64,000 nucleotides of DNA from contig VXPW01000059.1 in assembly GCA_009839325.1 (NCBI GenBank), positions 33,581 to 97,580 on the forward strand. The letters run 5' to 3'. The stretch is from Rhodospirillales bacterium (lineage in GTDB: Bacteria; Pseudomonadota; Alphaproteobacteria; TMED109). The notes under the pieces are model-generated. The model was not told the DNA's origin. It searched no databases and saw only the letters and a list, made by a program, of their open reading frames with translations. Positions 1-10,651 of this stretch are shown in pieces. The number at the start of each line of letters is the position of its first letter. Position 1 is the stretch's first letter. The position numbers were made by a program, and so were the translations under genes.

Positions 1-193
1 CGTCGCCGTGGGCCCGCGCCCCCACCGCCCCTACGCGGTCCCCCCGACCCGGTCGCTACGCGCGCAATCGGGGGGGTGGGTCCCCGCGCCCCCCCCGGGG
101 CGGTAGGCGCTCGCCCTGGGCTGGCCCGCGACGACTCGTCGAGTTCGTAGCCTCACCGTCCATTCGAACTGAACGGCCGGAGGGGCCGCGGCC
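1..193. other. Window edge, no gene recognised
   Basis: This stretch is extremely G+C rich, with runs of seven G near 71 and eight C near 91, and no recognisable coding sequence. It holds a purine-rich stretch at about 177-187 that can serve as ribosome binding site for the next gene. The open frames across it on the minus strand are composition artefacts. Confidence 0.4.
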
Positions 194-979
194 ATGAACC
201 ATTCTCGCGCGGGTGAAGCCGGGCGCATCATTCACGATTGCTGGGCCGCCGGCTCGGTAGTCGACGAACTGCCGGAGAACTGTCGGCCAGCGACGCTGGA
301 GGCAGGCTACGAGGTGCAACGGTCCTTCGTGCAGCACTCCGGCGAGACCGTGGTGGGCTGGAAGATCGCGGCGACAAGTATCGCCGGCCAGCGCCATATC
401 AATGTCGAAGGACCCATCGCCGGGCGCCTGCTCGAGAGCCGTGTGCACCATAGCCCCGGCAGGGTGCAGCTCGGTCGGAACCGGATGAGCGTCGCCGAGG
501 CGGAATTCGCATTTGTGCTCGGCAAAGCGTTGCCAGCCCGCAGTGCCCCCTATACGGAAGCAGAGGCCTTCTCGGCGGTGGCAGATGTCCACCCGGCGAT
601 TGAGATCCCGGATTCCCGATATCTCGACTTCACACGGGCTGGAGGCCCCCAGCTCGCCGCGGACAATGCCTGCGCATGCCAGTTCATCCTGGGTCCCGCG
701 GCTGGGCCGGACCTGCAGTCGTTCAATTTTGCTGCACATCCGGTGCGGCTGGTCATCGACGGCGAGGAAGCCACCCGCGGAACCGGTGCCGACGCGCTCG
801 GCGATCCGCGAACCGCCCTCGCCTGGATCGCCAACAACCACGTGTTGCAGGGAGGGTCGCTGAAGGCCGGCGACATTGTCACGACGGGAGTGTGCGGGCA
901 ACCGAGCCCGATCAGACTGGGCAGCCGGGTCGTCGCGGATTTCGGCGGCCTGGGCGCCGCGGAAACGGTCCTGCTCTGA
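194..979 (+). CDS. 2-keto-4-pentenoate hydratase / FAH-superfamily protein
   Basis: The 261-residue product resembles the MhpD branch of the fumarylacetoacetate hydrolase superfamily, cytosolic enzymes that hydrate 2-hydroxypenta-2,4-dienoate or decarboxylate related 2-oxo acids in aromatic meta-cleavage pathways. The three acidic metal ligands expected for this family are visible as an E-x-E pair (E102 and E104 in 'AEAEFAFVLG') and E137 in 'HPAIEIPDSRY'. The C-terminal half has the family's 'GDIVTTG' turn. The ATG follows a GGAGGGG sequence. No other meta-cleavage gene lies beside it and the next gene is thiC on the opposite strand, so the real substrate cannot be told from context. The family call is firm and the specific reaction is not. 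Confidence 0.8.
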   Translation: MNHSRAGEAGRIIHDCWAAGSVVDELPENCRPATLEAGYEVQRSFVQHSGETVVGWKIAATSIAGQRHINVEGPIAGRLLESRVHHSPGRVQLGRNRMSVAEAEFAFVLGKALPARSAPYTEAEAFSAVADVHPAIEIPDSRYLDFTRAGGPQLAADNACACQFILGPAAGPDLQSFNFAAHPVRLVIDGEEATRGTGADALGDPRTALAWIANNHVLQGGSLKAGDIVTTGVCGQPSPIRLGSRVVADFGGLGAAETVLL

Positions 980-1150
980 TCCGGCCGCCGGCGGTGTAGA
1001 TCCGGCACAGCCGGCCCTCGGCCACGGCATCCGGGGCAGCCCGACGATTCCGTCGCAGGCCCTCCCGGAAATGCTCCCTCCGCTGGAGCACCGCGGCAGC
1101 AGCCCGGCAGCCGAGATGGCGCGGCTGTCCACCGGTCAGGATGTGCCGGC

Positions 1151-1173
1151 GGCCCCCGCGCGCCGCGGGGGCC
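1151..1173 (-). terminator. Strong GC hairpin downstream of thiC
   Basis: A perfect inverted repeat with 10-bp arms (GGCCCCCGCG / CGCGGGGGCC) and a 3-nt loop starts 9 bases past the thiC stop codon. No clear T tract follows on the minus strand, so it may act as an mRNA 3' stabiliser or a weak terminator and not a classical intrinsic terminator. Confidence 0.45.
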
Positions 1174-1181
1174 CGGAACGC

Positions 1182-3157
<1,976 letters not shown>

Positions 3158-3405
3158 AACGACGCAGGATGAAGTTTGCGATGAACCGCGGCTGACGTCA
3201 AACCGTGATGAGCGGAATCAATGATCCGGGCGAGCCCTGCCCACACCATCGTGCCGCGCCGTTGCACCCTGCCGGCCCTACCGTAAACTGCCAGCCGCGA
3301 CCCCATCCCGGCATCCAGACGTTGCTTCGCCGCAAGGTACCGTCTCTGCTGTCGGGTGCAGTGGTCCTGGCCGGCCTCCTGCAACCGCGTTCCAGGTAAC
3401 GTTCT

Positions 3406-4200
3406 GTGCCCCGAATCGCCTTGTCAGCAGTTGCGATTCTGTTGTTCGCAACGGCACTGCATTCGCACGCCGTACCCCCCACCCTGCCACATATCCAGCC
3501 GTTCGCGCTGACCGGTTCCGCCTATGTCGGCGGATTCCGGGCCGGCGAAGCCATCATGGAATTCGATATCAATGATGACGGCTACTCGGTACGCTTCAAC
3601 GCTGAATCGCAGGGCTTGATCCGACTCCTGTTCCAGTGGGCTTTCGAACTGGAGGTGGAGGGCACGCTGGAGGCCGAACTCGCTGCCGGGCTCCGACCGA
3701 CCGTGTACCAGTCGCGGCGCTACCATCGGGACGGACACGTCGAGCGTCATGTTCGCTTCCGGGCGGACTACGCCGAAACGGTTCTTCCGGAGGGTGCGGA
3801 GCCGTATCCGCATCCGGTGCCGCCCGAGGAGCGACGCCAGGTCCTCGATCCGGCAAGCGCGCTCTTGTCGGCCGGATTGGTGCTGGCCCGCACCGGACGC
3901 TGTGAACAGACCATCCGCGTATTCGACGGCAAGACGCGGAGCGATCTGGTCCTGACGGACCTGGGCGTCGATCCCGTGGCCGGCTCTCCGGATCCGGAGC
4001 ATCTACCCGGCCACGACAAGCAATGCACATTTCGAAGCCACCGCGTCGCCGGGTACAGTGATCGGCACATGCGCAAGCCGCCCGTGGAGGGCGAGATCTG
4101 GTTTCGTACCCACGTCGACGGCCTGATGGTGCCGGTCCGGCTGCAGACCCCTACGCTGATCGGGATGGCGATCTTTCACTTCGAACTTCCTGCCAGTTAG
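3406..4200 (+). CDS. DUF3108 periplasmic protein
   Basis: The 264-residue product begins with a likely signal peptide ('ALSAVAILLFATALHSHA') and then follows the pattern of DUF3108 proteins: an early 'FRAGEAIMEFDINDDGYSV' beta-strand region, a central 'YHRDGHVERHVRF' segment and a C-terminal 'PVRLQTPTLIGMAIFHFE' strand. DUF3108 proteins are predicted beta-rich periplasmic or envelope proteins of unknown function. The start is a GTG, chosen because it gives the signal peptide. It is divergent from thiC and shares about 245 bases of intergenic DNA with the thiC riboswitch, but no functional link is evident. Confidence 0.75.
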   Translation: MPRIALSAVAILLFATALHSHAVPPTLPHIQPFALTGSAYVGGFRAGEAIMEFDINDDGYSVRFNAESQGLIRLLFQWAFELEVEGTLEAELAAGLRPTVYQSRRYHRDGHVERHVRFRADYAETVLPEGAEPYPHPVPPEERRQVLDPASALLSAGLVLARTGRCEQTIRVFDGKTRSDLVLTDLGVDPVAGSPDPEHLPGHDKQCTFRSHRVAGYSDRHMRKPPVEGEIWFRTHVDGLMVPVRLQTPTLIGMAIFHFELPAS

Positions 4201-4316
4201 GTTCAAAGGGTCGCATCGACAACGCGATATCCACCGGCGCCGCACCGTCAGACGGGCCCGGATAACCGCGGTTCACCTCCCATCGTTCCCAACACCGCCT
4301 GCCATCGCGAGGTTCC

Positions 4317-5300
4317 ATGAAAGCTGTCCTCTGCCACGCCTTCGGTCCGATCGACTCGCTGTCGGTCGGTGAGATCGACCCGCCGGTTCCAGCAGCCGAC
4401 GAGGTCCGCATCAAGGTGCATGCGGCTGGCGTCAATTTCCCGGACATCCTGATCGTCGAGGGCAAGTACCAGTTTCGTCCGGAATTCCCCTTCGCGCCCG
4501 GCTCCGAATGTGCGGGCGAGGTGATCGAGGTCGGCCGGGACGTGACGGATCTGGTCCCGGGCGACCGGGTCATGGCCCCCGCCAGGCACGGGGCCTTTGC
4601 GGAGGAAGTCTGCGCGCCGGCCCTCAAGGCGGTGAGGTTGCCGGATCAACTGGATTACACGATTGCGGCGACGCTGCTCCTGACCTACGGAACTTCTGCC
4701 CATGCGCTCATTCAGCGCGCCAATCTGCAGGCCGGAGAAACGCTCCTGGTGCATGGCGCCGCCGGGGGGGTTGGCCTGGCCGCGGTCGAGATCGGCAAGG
4801 CTCTCGGAGCCACTGTCATCGCCACGGCGGGATCGGACGCGAAACTCGCTTTCGCGCGCGAGCACGGCGCCGACCACGGTATCAACTACACCGACGGCCC
4901 CTTCAAGGATCGTGTAAAGGAGCTGACCGGCGGCCGGGGCGCGGACGTCATCTACGACCCGGTCGGGGGCGCCGTCTTCGACCAGTCGCTTCGCTGCATC
5001 AACTGGAACGGGCGGCTTCTCGTCATCGGGTTCACCTCCGGAACGATTCCCTCTGCGCCGGCGAACCTTGCGCTGCTGAAGGGCTGTTCGATCGTTGGCG
5101 TGTTCTGGGGCGCATGGGTGGAACGCGACCCGGCCGCGCATCGGGCAAACATGGCGCGCCTGCTCGCGTGGCAGGCGGAGGGCGTCATCCGGCCGCATGT
5201 GGAGCTCAACGTCGGGCTGGACGGTGTTCCCGATGCTCTGCGAGCCCTGCGTGATCGGACCATCAAGGGCAAGGCGGTGGTCACGGTCCGGCCGGGCTGA
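4317..5300 (+). CDS. NAD(P)H:quinone oxidoreductase, MDR family
   Basis: This 327-residue protein belongs to the zinc-independent medium-chain dehydrogenase/reductase group (quinone oxidoreductase or enoyl reductase type). It has the N-terminal GroES-like fold ending in 'FAPGSECAGEVIEVG', the family's 'LLTYGTSAHAL' helix, and a Rossmann domain with nucleotide loop 'HGAAGGVGLAAVEIGKALGA' near residues 145-164. The structural and catalytic zinc cysteines of alcohol dehydrogenases are absent, as expected for this branch. It likely reduces quinones or conjugated carbonyls with NADPH in the cytosol. It stands alone between a DUF3108 gene and an epimerase gene, so the physiological substrate is unknown. 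Confidence 0.88.
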   Translation: MKAVLCHAFGPIDSLSVGEIDPPVPAADEVRIKVHAAGVNFPDILIVEGKYQFRPEFPFAPGSECAGEVIEVGRDVTDLVPGDRVMAPARHGAFAEEVCAPALKAVRLPDQLDYTIAATLLLTYGTSAHALIQRANLQAGETLLVHGAAGGVGLAAVEIGKALGATVIATAGSDAKLAFAREHGADHGINYTDGPFKDRVKELTGGRGADVIYDPVGGAVFDQSLRCINWNGRLLVIGFTSGTIPSAPANLALLKGCSIVGVFWGAWVERDPAAHRANMARLLAWQAEGVIRPHVELNVGLDGVPDALRALRDRTIKGKAVVTVRPG

Positions 5301-5609
5301 CTGCGGCCGACGGCACGGATTCATGCCGGCGGCGCGCGGCGGCCAGGGCCGATGCGCCAAGCGACGCAACGGCGCCGGCGAGACATCGCGAATGCCCTCG
5401 TGCTGTTTGCGCTCGGTGAACCGTCCGACCCTTCGTTGCAGGCCATGAAGCCGATCTGTGCGGCGCCCGAGCAGCGGGACGCACGCCAGAAGCCGGCGAT
5501 CCCGCACGCTGCAGGCACTTGAAGCCGGAGGTATCGGCCGCCGCATTGCGGACGCCTCCACGGGGGCCATAATGCGGGCGAACGTACCGTCGTCCGGGAG
5601 GGTCGACCA
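5301..5609. other. Intergenic region, no gene seen
   Basis: About 310 bases between the oxidoreductase and the epimerase hold no open frame I recognise. I found no clear terminator or promoter. A purine-rich GGGAGGG at about 5597 probably serves the epimerase gene. Confidence 0.4.
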
Positions 5610-6575
5610 ATGTTGGAGCGTTTTCCCGTGAACGGCGATGCGTGGTCGGGGCAAGTCCTGGTGACCGGGTCCGGCGGCTGCATCGGGGCCTGGACGATGG
5701 CGCTCCTTGTGCGCGCCGGCGTGGGTGTTACGGCGCTTGATCTTGACCCCAAGCCGCGGCGGCCAGCGCTGTTGATGTCGGACGAAGAGCTCGCCCGGAT
5801 CGACTGGGTGGTCGGCGACATCACCGATCCCGAGACCGTCCTTCAGGCGGCAAAGGGCTGTCAGGCGATCATCCACCTCGCCGCCCTGCAGGTGCCCTTC
5901 TGCATGGCAGACCCGATCGGTGGCGCCAGGGTCAACGTGGTCGGCACGGTCAACGTGTTCGAAGCCGCCCGGCACGAGGGGATTCGTCGCGTCGGCCACG
6001 CCAGTTCCATCGCCGCCCACGGCTTTTTCCCGGACAGCCCGTACCTCAAGACCCTGTACGGGGCTTACAAGACGTGCGGCGAGCAGATCGCGGCGGTCTA
6101 CTGGCAGGACTGGAACGTGCCAAGCGTCGGACTGCGCCCCAGCGTGGTGCAGGGAGTCGGGCGAGATCAGGGGGTCACCTCGAAGACGACGGTCGCGATC
6201 CAGGCGGCGGCCCTCGGCGCCCCCTATACCGTGCCCTTCAGCGGGCCCGTGTCCTTCCTCCACGCCGGAGAGGTGGCCTCGGCGTTCATCCAGTCCGTGG
6301 CAAGTGACGGCGACGGCGCGCCGGTCTTCGACATCAATGGAGGCGCTACCACGGTGGAGGCGATCGTGGGCCAGCTCCGCACCCTGGCGCCCGACTCGAA
6401 CATCGCCATCGAAGGCGACCCGCTGCCGTTTCCCGCAGATCTGCCCGATGCAGCCGTCCGCGCCCACCTCGGAGACTACGGCTCGATCGCACCCGCCGAG
6501 GGCGTCGAAGGCACGTTTCACGCATTTCGGTCGCTTGCCGAAGAAGGCCGCATGACGGCCTCGGACATCCGCTGA
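5610..6575 (+). CDS. NAD-dependent epimerase/dehydratase (extended SDR)
   Basis: The 321-residue product is an extended short-chain dehydrogenase. It has the glycine-rich dinucleotide motif 'VTGSGGCIG' near residues 19-27, a conserved acidic residue after beta-2 ('ALDLDP'), the active-site serine region 'GHASSIAAHG' and the catalytic Y-x3-K in 'LYGAYKTCGEQ'. Such enzymes epimerise, dehydrate or reduce nucleotide sugars or other small molecules using NAD(P). There is no sugar-nucleotide pathway nearby; the next gene downstream is rpiB after a short gap. The substrate cannot be assigned. An ATG at 5610 preceded by a GGGAGGG supports the start. Confidence 0.85.
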   Translation: MLERFPVNGDAWSGQVLVTGSGGCIGAWTMALLVRAGVGVTALDLDPKPRRPALLMSDEELARIDWVVGDITDPETVLQAAKGCQAIIHLAALQVPFCMADPIGGARVNVVGTVNVFEAARHEGIRRVGHASSIAAHGFFPDSPYLKTLYGAYKTCGEQIAAVYWQDWNVPSVGLRPSVVQGVGRDQGVTSKTTVAIQAAALGAPYTVPFSGPVSFLHAGEVASAFIQSVASDGDGAPVFDINGGATTVEAIVGQLRTLAPDSNIAIEGDPLPFPADLPDAAVRAHLGDYGSIAPAEGVEGTFHAFRSLAEEGRMTASDIR

Positions 6576-6618
6576 TCCGTACCGCCTCGGTTCTGGAATG
6601 CCCTCCGGGGACGGGCGG

Positions 6619-7065
6619 ATGAACACGCAGAATGGCAAGGGCCCGGTCGCGTTCGCCGCCGACCACGCCGGCTACGCCCTCAAGGAGCACCTGCGCGGAC
6701 GGTTGGCCGACACCGGCGTGCCGGTCCTGGACCTCGGCACTGATTCCAACGAGTCCGTGGACTATCCCGACTTCGGGAACGGGCTGGCTGACGCGCTGTT
6801 GCGGGGGGACGCATGGCGTGGTGTGGCCATCTGCGGTACCGGGCTCGGCATCAGCATGGCGGCGAACCGGCACCCTGGCATCCGCTGCGCCCCGAGCCAC
6901 GATGTCGACACCGTCAGGCTTGCCCGCGCCCACAACGACGCGAACGTGCTGGCCCTCGGAGCGCGGTTCGTCGATTCGGAAACCGCGTGGAAGTGCCTGC
7001 AGGCGTTTCTCGCGACCGAATTTGCAGCCGGACGCCACGCGGGCCGCGTGCGCAAGCTGGGTTGA
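6619..7065 (+). CDS. rpiB: Ribose 5-phosphate isomerase B
   Basis: RpiB interconverts ribulose 5-phosphate and ribose 5-phosphate in the pentose phosphate pathway. The 148-residue product shows the N-terminal 'AADHAGYALKEHL' substrate loop, the catalytic cysteine within 'AICGTGLGISMAANR', and the 'HNDANVLALGARF' C-terminal signature. I use the ATG at 6619 because it places the core at the usual distance from the N terminus; an in-frame start at 6598 would add seven residues. It is the first gene of a tightly spaced run, with glyA only 9 bases downstream, and the rpiB-glyA-nrdR order is common in alphaproteobacteria. Confidence 0.93.
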   Translation: MNTQNGKGPVAFAADHAGYALKEHLRGRLADTGVPVLDLGTDSNESVDYPDFGNGLADALLRGDAWRGVAICGTGLGISMAANRHPGIRCAPSHDVDTVRLARAHNDANVLALGARFVDSETAWKCLQAFLATEFAAGRHAGRVRKLG

Positions 7066-7074
7066 TCGCGGGCC

Positions 7075-8406
7075 TTGACTGGACGTCTCCCCGCAAGAGT
7101 CGAGCCGCCACTCGGGACGGCCGGGTTGCTGGCCGACGATCCGGAGGTCCGCGCCGGGCTGAACCTCGAACTCGAGCGGCAGCGCGACACCATTGAGTTG
7201 ATTGCTTCCGAGAACTTCACGAGTTCTGCGGTTCTCGCGGCGCAGGGATCGGTACTGACCAACAAGTACGCCGAGGGTTATCCGGGGCATCGCTACTACG
7301 GCGGGTGTGCGGCCGTCGATGTGGTCGAGGACCTCGCCATCAGGCGGGCTCGCGAACTGTTCCGGTGCGCCCACGTGAACGTGCAGCCGCATTCCGGTTC
7401 GGCCGCCAACCAGGCCGCTTTCCTGGCATTGATCAAGCCGGGCGACACCGTGCTGGGCATGAGCCTGGCGGCCGGCGGACATCTCACCCATGGAAATGCG
7501 CCCAACCTGTCCGGCCGTTGGTTCCGCACGGCCTTCTACGGCCTCGGAAGCGACGACCGCATCGATTACGACGAGGTGGCCAAGCGGGCTGCCGAGGCGC
7601 GCCCGCAACTGATCATCGCCGGCGCGTCCGCCTACAGCCGGGCCATCGATTTTGGACGCTTCCGGGAAATTGCCGATTCCGTCGACGCCTTCCTCTTGGC
7701 GGACGTCGCCCATTACGCCGGCCTCATCGCCGTGGACCGCTACCCGTCGCCACTGCCGCATGCGCATATTGTTTCGACCACCACCCACAAGACCCTGCGT
7801 GGACCACGCGGGGGCATGTTGCTCACCAATGACGCCGACATGGGCAAACGGATCGACCGGGCCCTCTTTCCCGGGCTGCAGGGCGGCCCCCTGATGCACG
7901 TGATCGCCGCCAAGGCGGTCGCGTTCGGGGAGGCGCTGCAACCCGACTTCCGCACCTATATCAACCAGGTATGCGCCAATGCGGCGGCGCTGGCGCGGGT
8001 GCTGCTGGCACGCGGGTTCGACATCGTCTCCGGCGGCACCGACACGCACATGGTGCTGGTGGACCTGCGCAGGCATGACGTCACCGGGCGGGATGCCGAG
8101 CACGCGCTCGAGCGGGCCGGCCTGACCTGCAACAAGAACGCCGTGCCCAAGGACCCACGGCCGCCGCTGGTCACGTCAGGGATTCGGCTGGGATCACCGG
8201 CAGCCACGACGCGCGGCTTCGCCGTGCCGGAGTTTGAAACCATCGGGCACCTGATCGCTGACGTTCTGGACGGCCTCCGCTCGAACGGGTCGAACGAGGA
8301 CGCCAACGCCGCCGTGGAGGCGGAGGTAAGGCGGAACGTGGGAGAGTTGACGCGCCGGTTTCCCCTCTATCCCGAACTTGGTACCGAGTTGTCGGGAGAA
8401 CTCTGA
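7075..8406 (+). CDS. glyA: Serine hydroxymethyltransferase
   Basis: GlyA converts serine and tetrahydrofolate to glycine and 5,10-methylene-THF using PLP in the cytosol. The 443-residue product has '[14 protein letters not shown]', the substrate motif '[15 protein letters not shown]', and the PLP-lysine segment '[15 protein letters not shown]'. The C-terminal '[15 protein letters not shown]' is also diagnostic. The start appears to be a TTG at 7075 without a strong ribosome binding site; a second TTG lies further in at 7123, so the exact start is uncertain. The stop codon overlaps the nrdR start (ATGA). Together with the gcv genes at 41-46 kb it supplies one-carbon units. Confidence 0.95.
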   Translation: MTGRLPARVEPPLGTAGLLADDPEVRAGLNLELERQRDTIELIASENFTSSAVLAAQGSVLTNKYAEGYPGHRYYGGCAAVDVVEDLAIRRARELFRCAHVNVQPHSGSAANQAAFLALIKPGDTVLGMSLAAGGHLTHGNAPNLSGRWFRTAFYGLGSDDRIDYDEVAKRAAEARPQLIIAGASAYSRAIDFGRFREIADSVDAFLLADVAHYAGLIAVDRYPSPLPHAHIVSTTTHKTLRGPRGGMLLTNDADMGKRIDRALFPGLQGGPLMHVIAAKAVAFGEALQPDFRTYINQVCANAAALARVLLARGFDIVSGGTDTHMVLVDLRRHDVTGRDAEHALERAGLTCNKNAVPKDPRPPLVTSGIRLGSPAATTRGFAVPEFETIGHLIADVLDGLRSNGSNEDANAAVEAEVRRNVGELTRRFPLYPELGTELSGEL

Positions 8407-8870
8407 TGCGCTGTCCGTACTGTGGTGCCGAGGAGACCCGTGTCACCGACTCCCGCCCTGACGAGAACAAGACGGTGACCCGTCGCCGGCGCACCTGCGA
8501 GGGCTGCGGCCTGCGGTTCACCACGTATGAGCGAATTCACCTCAGGGAATTGATGGTCGTCAAGAAGAACGGCGACCGGGTCCCGTTCAGCCGGGACAAG
8601 CTGGTCCGGTCCATGGAAATCGCTCTACGCAAGCGCGACGTGGCGCCGGACCGAATCGAGCAGGCGGCCAACGGCATCGTGCGGCGGTTGGAGACCTCCG
8701 GCCAATCGGAATTCGACTCCACCGAAATCGGCGGCCTGGTGATGCAGACGTTGAAGCAGATCGACGAGGTCGCCTACGTGCGGTACGCCTCGGTGTACCG
8801 AAACTTCCGGGAAGTCGAAGAGTTCGAGAGAGCGGTCGAGAGCCTCCGGGACGGTGATCGCATCTCCTGA
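8406..8870 (+). CDS. nrdR: Transcriptional repressor NrdR
   Basis: NrdR is the zinc-ribbon/ATP-cone repressor of ribonucleotide reductase genes. In the 154-residue product the zinc ribbon is complete: 'CPYC' at residues 3-6 and 'CEGC' near residue 31, with the basic 'TVTRRRR' stretch between them. The ATP-cone domain follows from about residue 46 ('[16 protein letters not shown]'). It starts in the glyA stop codon (ATGA overlap) and its own 3' end overlaps ribD, so it is co-transcribed with both. No NrdR-box pair was recognised inside this window; the targets are presumably elsewhere. Confidence 0.96.
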   Translation: MRCPYCGAEETRVTDSRPDENKTVTRRRRTCEGCGLRFTTYERIHLRELMVVKKNGDRVPFSRDKLVRSMEIALRKRDVAPDRIEQAANGIVRRLETSGQSEFDSTEIGGLVMQTLKQIDEVAYVRYASVYRNFREVEEFERAVESLRDGDRIS

Positions 8871-9960
8871 TTCGGCGCACCTGCGCACGGCCCTCGCCCT
8901 GGGGCGGCAAGCGCTCGGCACGACGTGGCCCAACCCGGCGGTTGGCTGCGTCATCGTGGCCGCCGATGGGCGGGTTGCCGGACGCGGCGTCACCGGCATC
9001 GGCGGCCGGCCCCACGCCGAGGTGCAGGCGCTGACCGAGGCCGGTGACCGGGCCGCGGGGGGCACGGCATACGTCACGCTCGAACCCTGTGCGCACGACG
9101 GGGCCACACCGAGTTGCGCCCGGTTGCTCGCAGAGGCCGCGCTCGCGCGCGTGGTGATCGGCACGCACGACCCGGACCCCCGGACCAACGGCGCCGGCAC
9201 GGCCCTGCTGGCCGCCGCCGGCGTCACGGTGACGAGCGGCCTGCACGAGGACGAGGCCAAGCGACTGCACGCGGGGCACCTGCGCCGCGTGGCATCAGGC
9301 CGCCCGCAAGTCACGCTCAAGCTCGCCGCATCGCTGGACGGCCGGATCGCGACGTCCACGGGGGCCAGCCAGTGGCTGACCGGCCAACTGGCCCGCCGGC
9401 ACGGGCATCTCCTCCGTGCCCGGCACGACGCCATTCTGGTCGGGGCCGGCACGGCCACCCGCGATGATCCGGAACTCACGTGCAGGCTCCCCGGCCTGGG
9501 CGACCGTTCTCCGGTCCGCGTCGTCGTGATCGGGGCCGAATCCCCGCTGCCGTCGGGGCGACTTCTGTCGACGCTCGGCAGTTCCCCGGTCTGGCTCCTG
9601 GCCACTGCCCGGCGCCGCCCGGACACGACGGAATTGGAGGCTGCGGGCGCGGAGATCATCGACGTAGCCGCGGATGCCAGTGGGCGCCCGTCCCTCGAAC
9701 AGGCGCTTCGGACGCTGGCCGCGCGCGGCGTGACGTCAGTACTGGTCGAAGGCGGCCAGACGGTCGCCACGGCGCTTCTTCGCAACCGTCTGGTCGATAC
9801 GCTGGTGTGGTACAGTGCGGATGCCGTCGTCGGGAGCGACGGGCTGGCGGCGGTCGGCGAACTCGCCCGCACCGCGCTCAGCGAAACGCGCGATTTTCGA
9901 ACCGTCCGCGCACGTCGGCTGGGGCCTGACCACGTCCGTTTTCTGGAGCGGGCCACCTGA
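8854..9960 (+). CDS. ribD: Bifunctional riboflavin deaminase/reductase RibD
   Basis: RibD carries out the second and third steps of riboflavin synthesis, deaminating the GTP-derived pyrimidine and then reducing its ribose side chain. The 368-residue protein contains the zinc deaminase motifs 'PHAEVQAL' and '[15 protein letters not shown]' in the first 100 residues and a C-terminal reductase domain from about residue 145 ('[16 protein letters not shown]', '[14 protein letters not shown]'). The GTG start at 8854 lies inside the last codons of nrdR, a 17-base overlap. It is followed directly by ribE, ribBA and ribH, so almost the whole pathway is in one operon. Confidence 0.96.
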   Translation: MIASPDSAHLRTALALGRQALGTTWPNPAVGCVIVAADGRVAGRGVTGIGGRPHAEVQALTEAGDRAAGGTAYVTLEPCAHDGATPSCARLLAEAALARVVIGTHDPDPRTNGAGTALLAAAGVTVTSGLHEDEAKRLHAGHLRRVASGRPQVTLKLAASLDGRIATSTGASQWLTGQLARRHGHLLRARHDAILVGAGTATRDDPELTCRLPGLGDRSPVRVVVIGAESPLPSGRLLSTLGSSPVWLLATARRRPDTTELEAAGAEIIDVAADASGRPSLEQALRTLAARGVTSVLVEGGQTVATALLRNRLVDTLVWYSADAVVGSDGLAAVGELARTALSETRDFRTVRARRLGPDHVRFLERAT

Positions 9961-10034
9961 CCGTGTGCGGCACAATCCGCACTGTTTCCGACTACACTCG
10001 CGCGATCGTCTCCGGCGGCACTACCTATCAAGCA

Positions 10035-10640
10035 ATGTTTACTGGGATCGTCGTTGACACCGGCACCGTCACGGAGACCTCCGGACCAGGCGAACGTTCG
10101 GTCCGGATCGAACCGACGCGCGTGCCCGACTCCGTGCGCCTCGGTTCCTCGATTGCCTGCGCGGGCATCTGTCTCACCGTGACAGCAGTGGACCCGACCG
10201 GCTTCTCCGTCGACCTTTCCCCGGAGACCCAGGCGCGCACCACCGCCGGCGCATGGCAGCCTGGAACCGAGATCAATCTGGAGTACGCCCTGCAGGCCGG
10301 CGATCCGCTCGACGGACACATTGTCACCGGTCACGTCGACGCGGTCGCCGAGGTCCTCGACGTCACCGAGGCCGACGACTGCAGCGTCGTGCGCTTCTCG
10401 CTGCCCACCTCGATTGCGACGATGATCGCGTCCAAGGGATCGATCGCGGTCGACGGTACGTCGTTGACCGTCAACGCCGTAGGCCAGGACGCGTTTTCCG
10501 TGACGCTGATCCCGCACACCGGCCGCGTCACCACGCTGGGCGCGCTGGCGGCCGGCTGCTCGGTCAACCTGGAGGCGGACATCCTCGCGCGGTACGTGGC
10601 CCGGGCCCTCGGCCGTGGTGGCGCCGGAGACGCCCGTTGA
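10035..10640 (+). CDS. ribE: Riboflavin synthase alpha chain
   Basis: Riboflavin synthase dismutates two molecules of 6,7-dimethyl-8-ribityllumazine into riboflavin and the pyrimidine precursor. I start it at the ATG at 10035 because nearly all family members begin 'MFTGIV'; the open frame extends upstream to 9963 but that extension has no family support. The 201-residue protein shows the two internally similar lumazine-binding halves, the first with 'IACAGICLTV' and the second with 'DGHIVTGHVD' and 'AVDGTSLTVN'. It sits between ribD and ribBA on the same strand. Confidence 0.95.
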   Translation: MFTGIVVDTGTVTETSGPGERSVRIEPTRVPDSVRLGSSIACAGICLTVTAVDPTGFSVDLSPETQARTTAGAWQPGTEINLEYALQAGDPLDGHIVTGHVDAVAEVLDVTEADDCSVVRFSLPTSIATMIASKGSIAVDGTSLTVNAVGQDAFSVTLIPHTGRVTTLGALAAGCSVNLEADILARYVARALGRGGAGDAR

Positions 10641-10651
10641 GCTCGCCCCTG

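Noticed and set aside
4248-6638. A 796-codon open frame on the minus strand
   Set aside because: It runs opposite to two well-supported genes (quinone oxidoreductase and epimerase). Long antisense frames are common in GC-rich DNA and its translation matches no family.
6346-8103. A 585-codon open frame on the minus strand
   Set aside because: It mirrors the rpiB and glyA genes codon for codon and has low-complexity basic composition, so it is a shadow frame.
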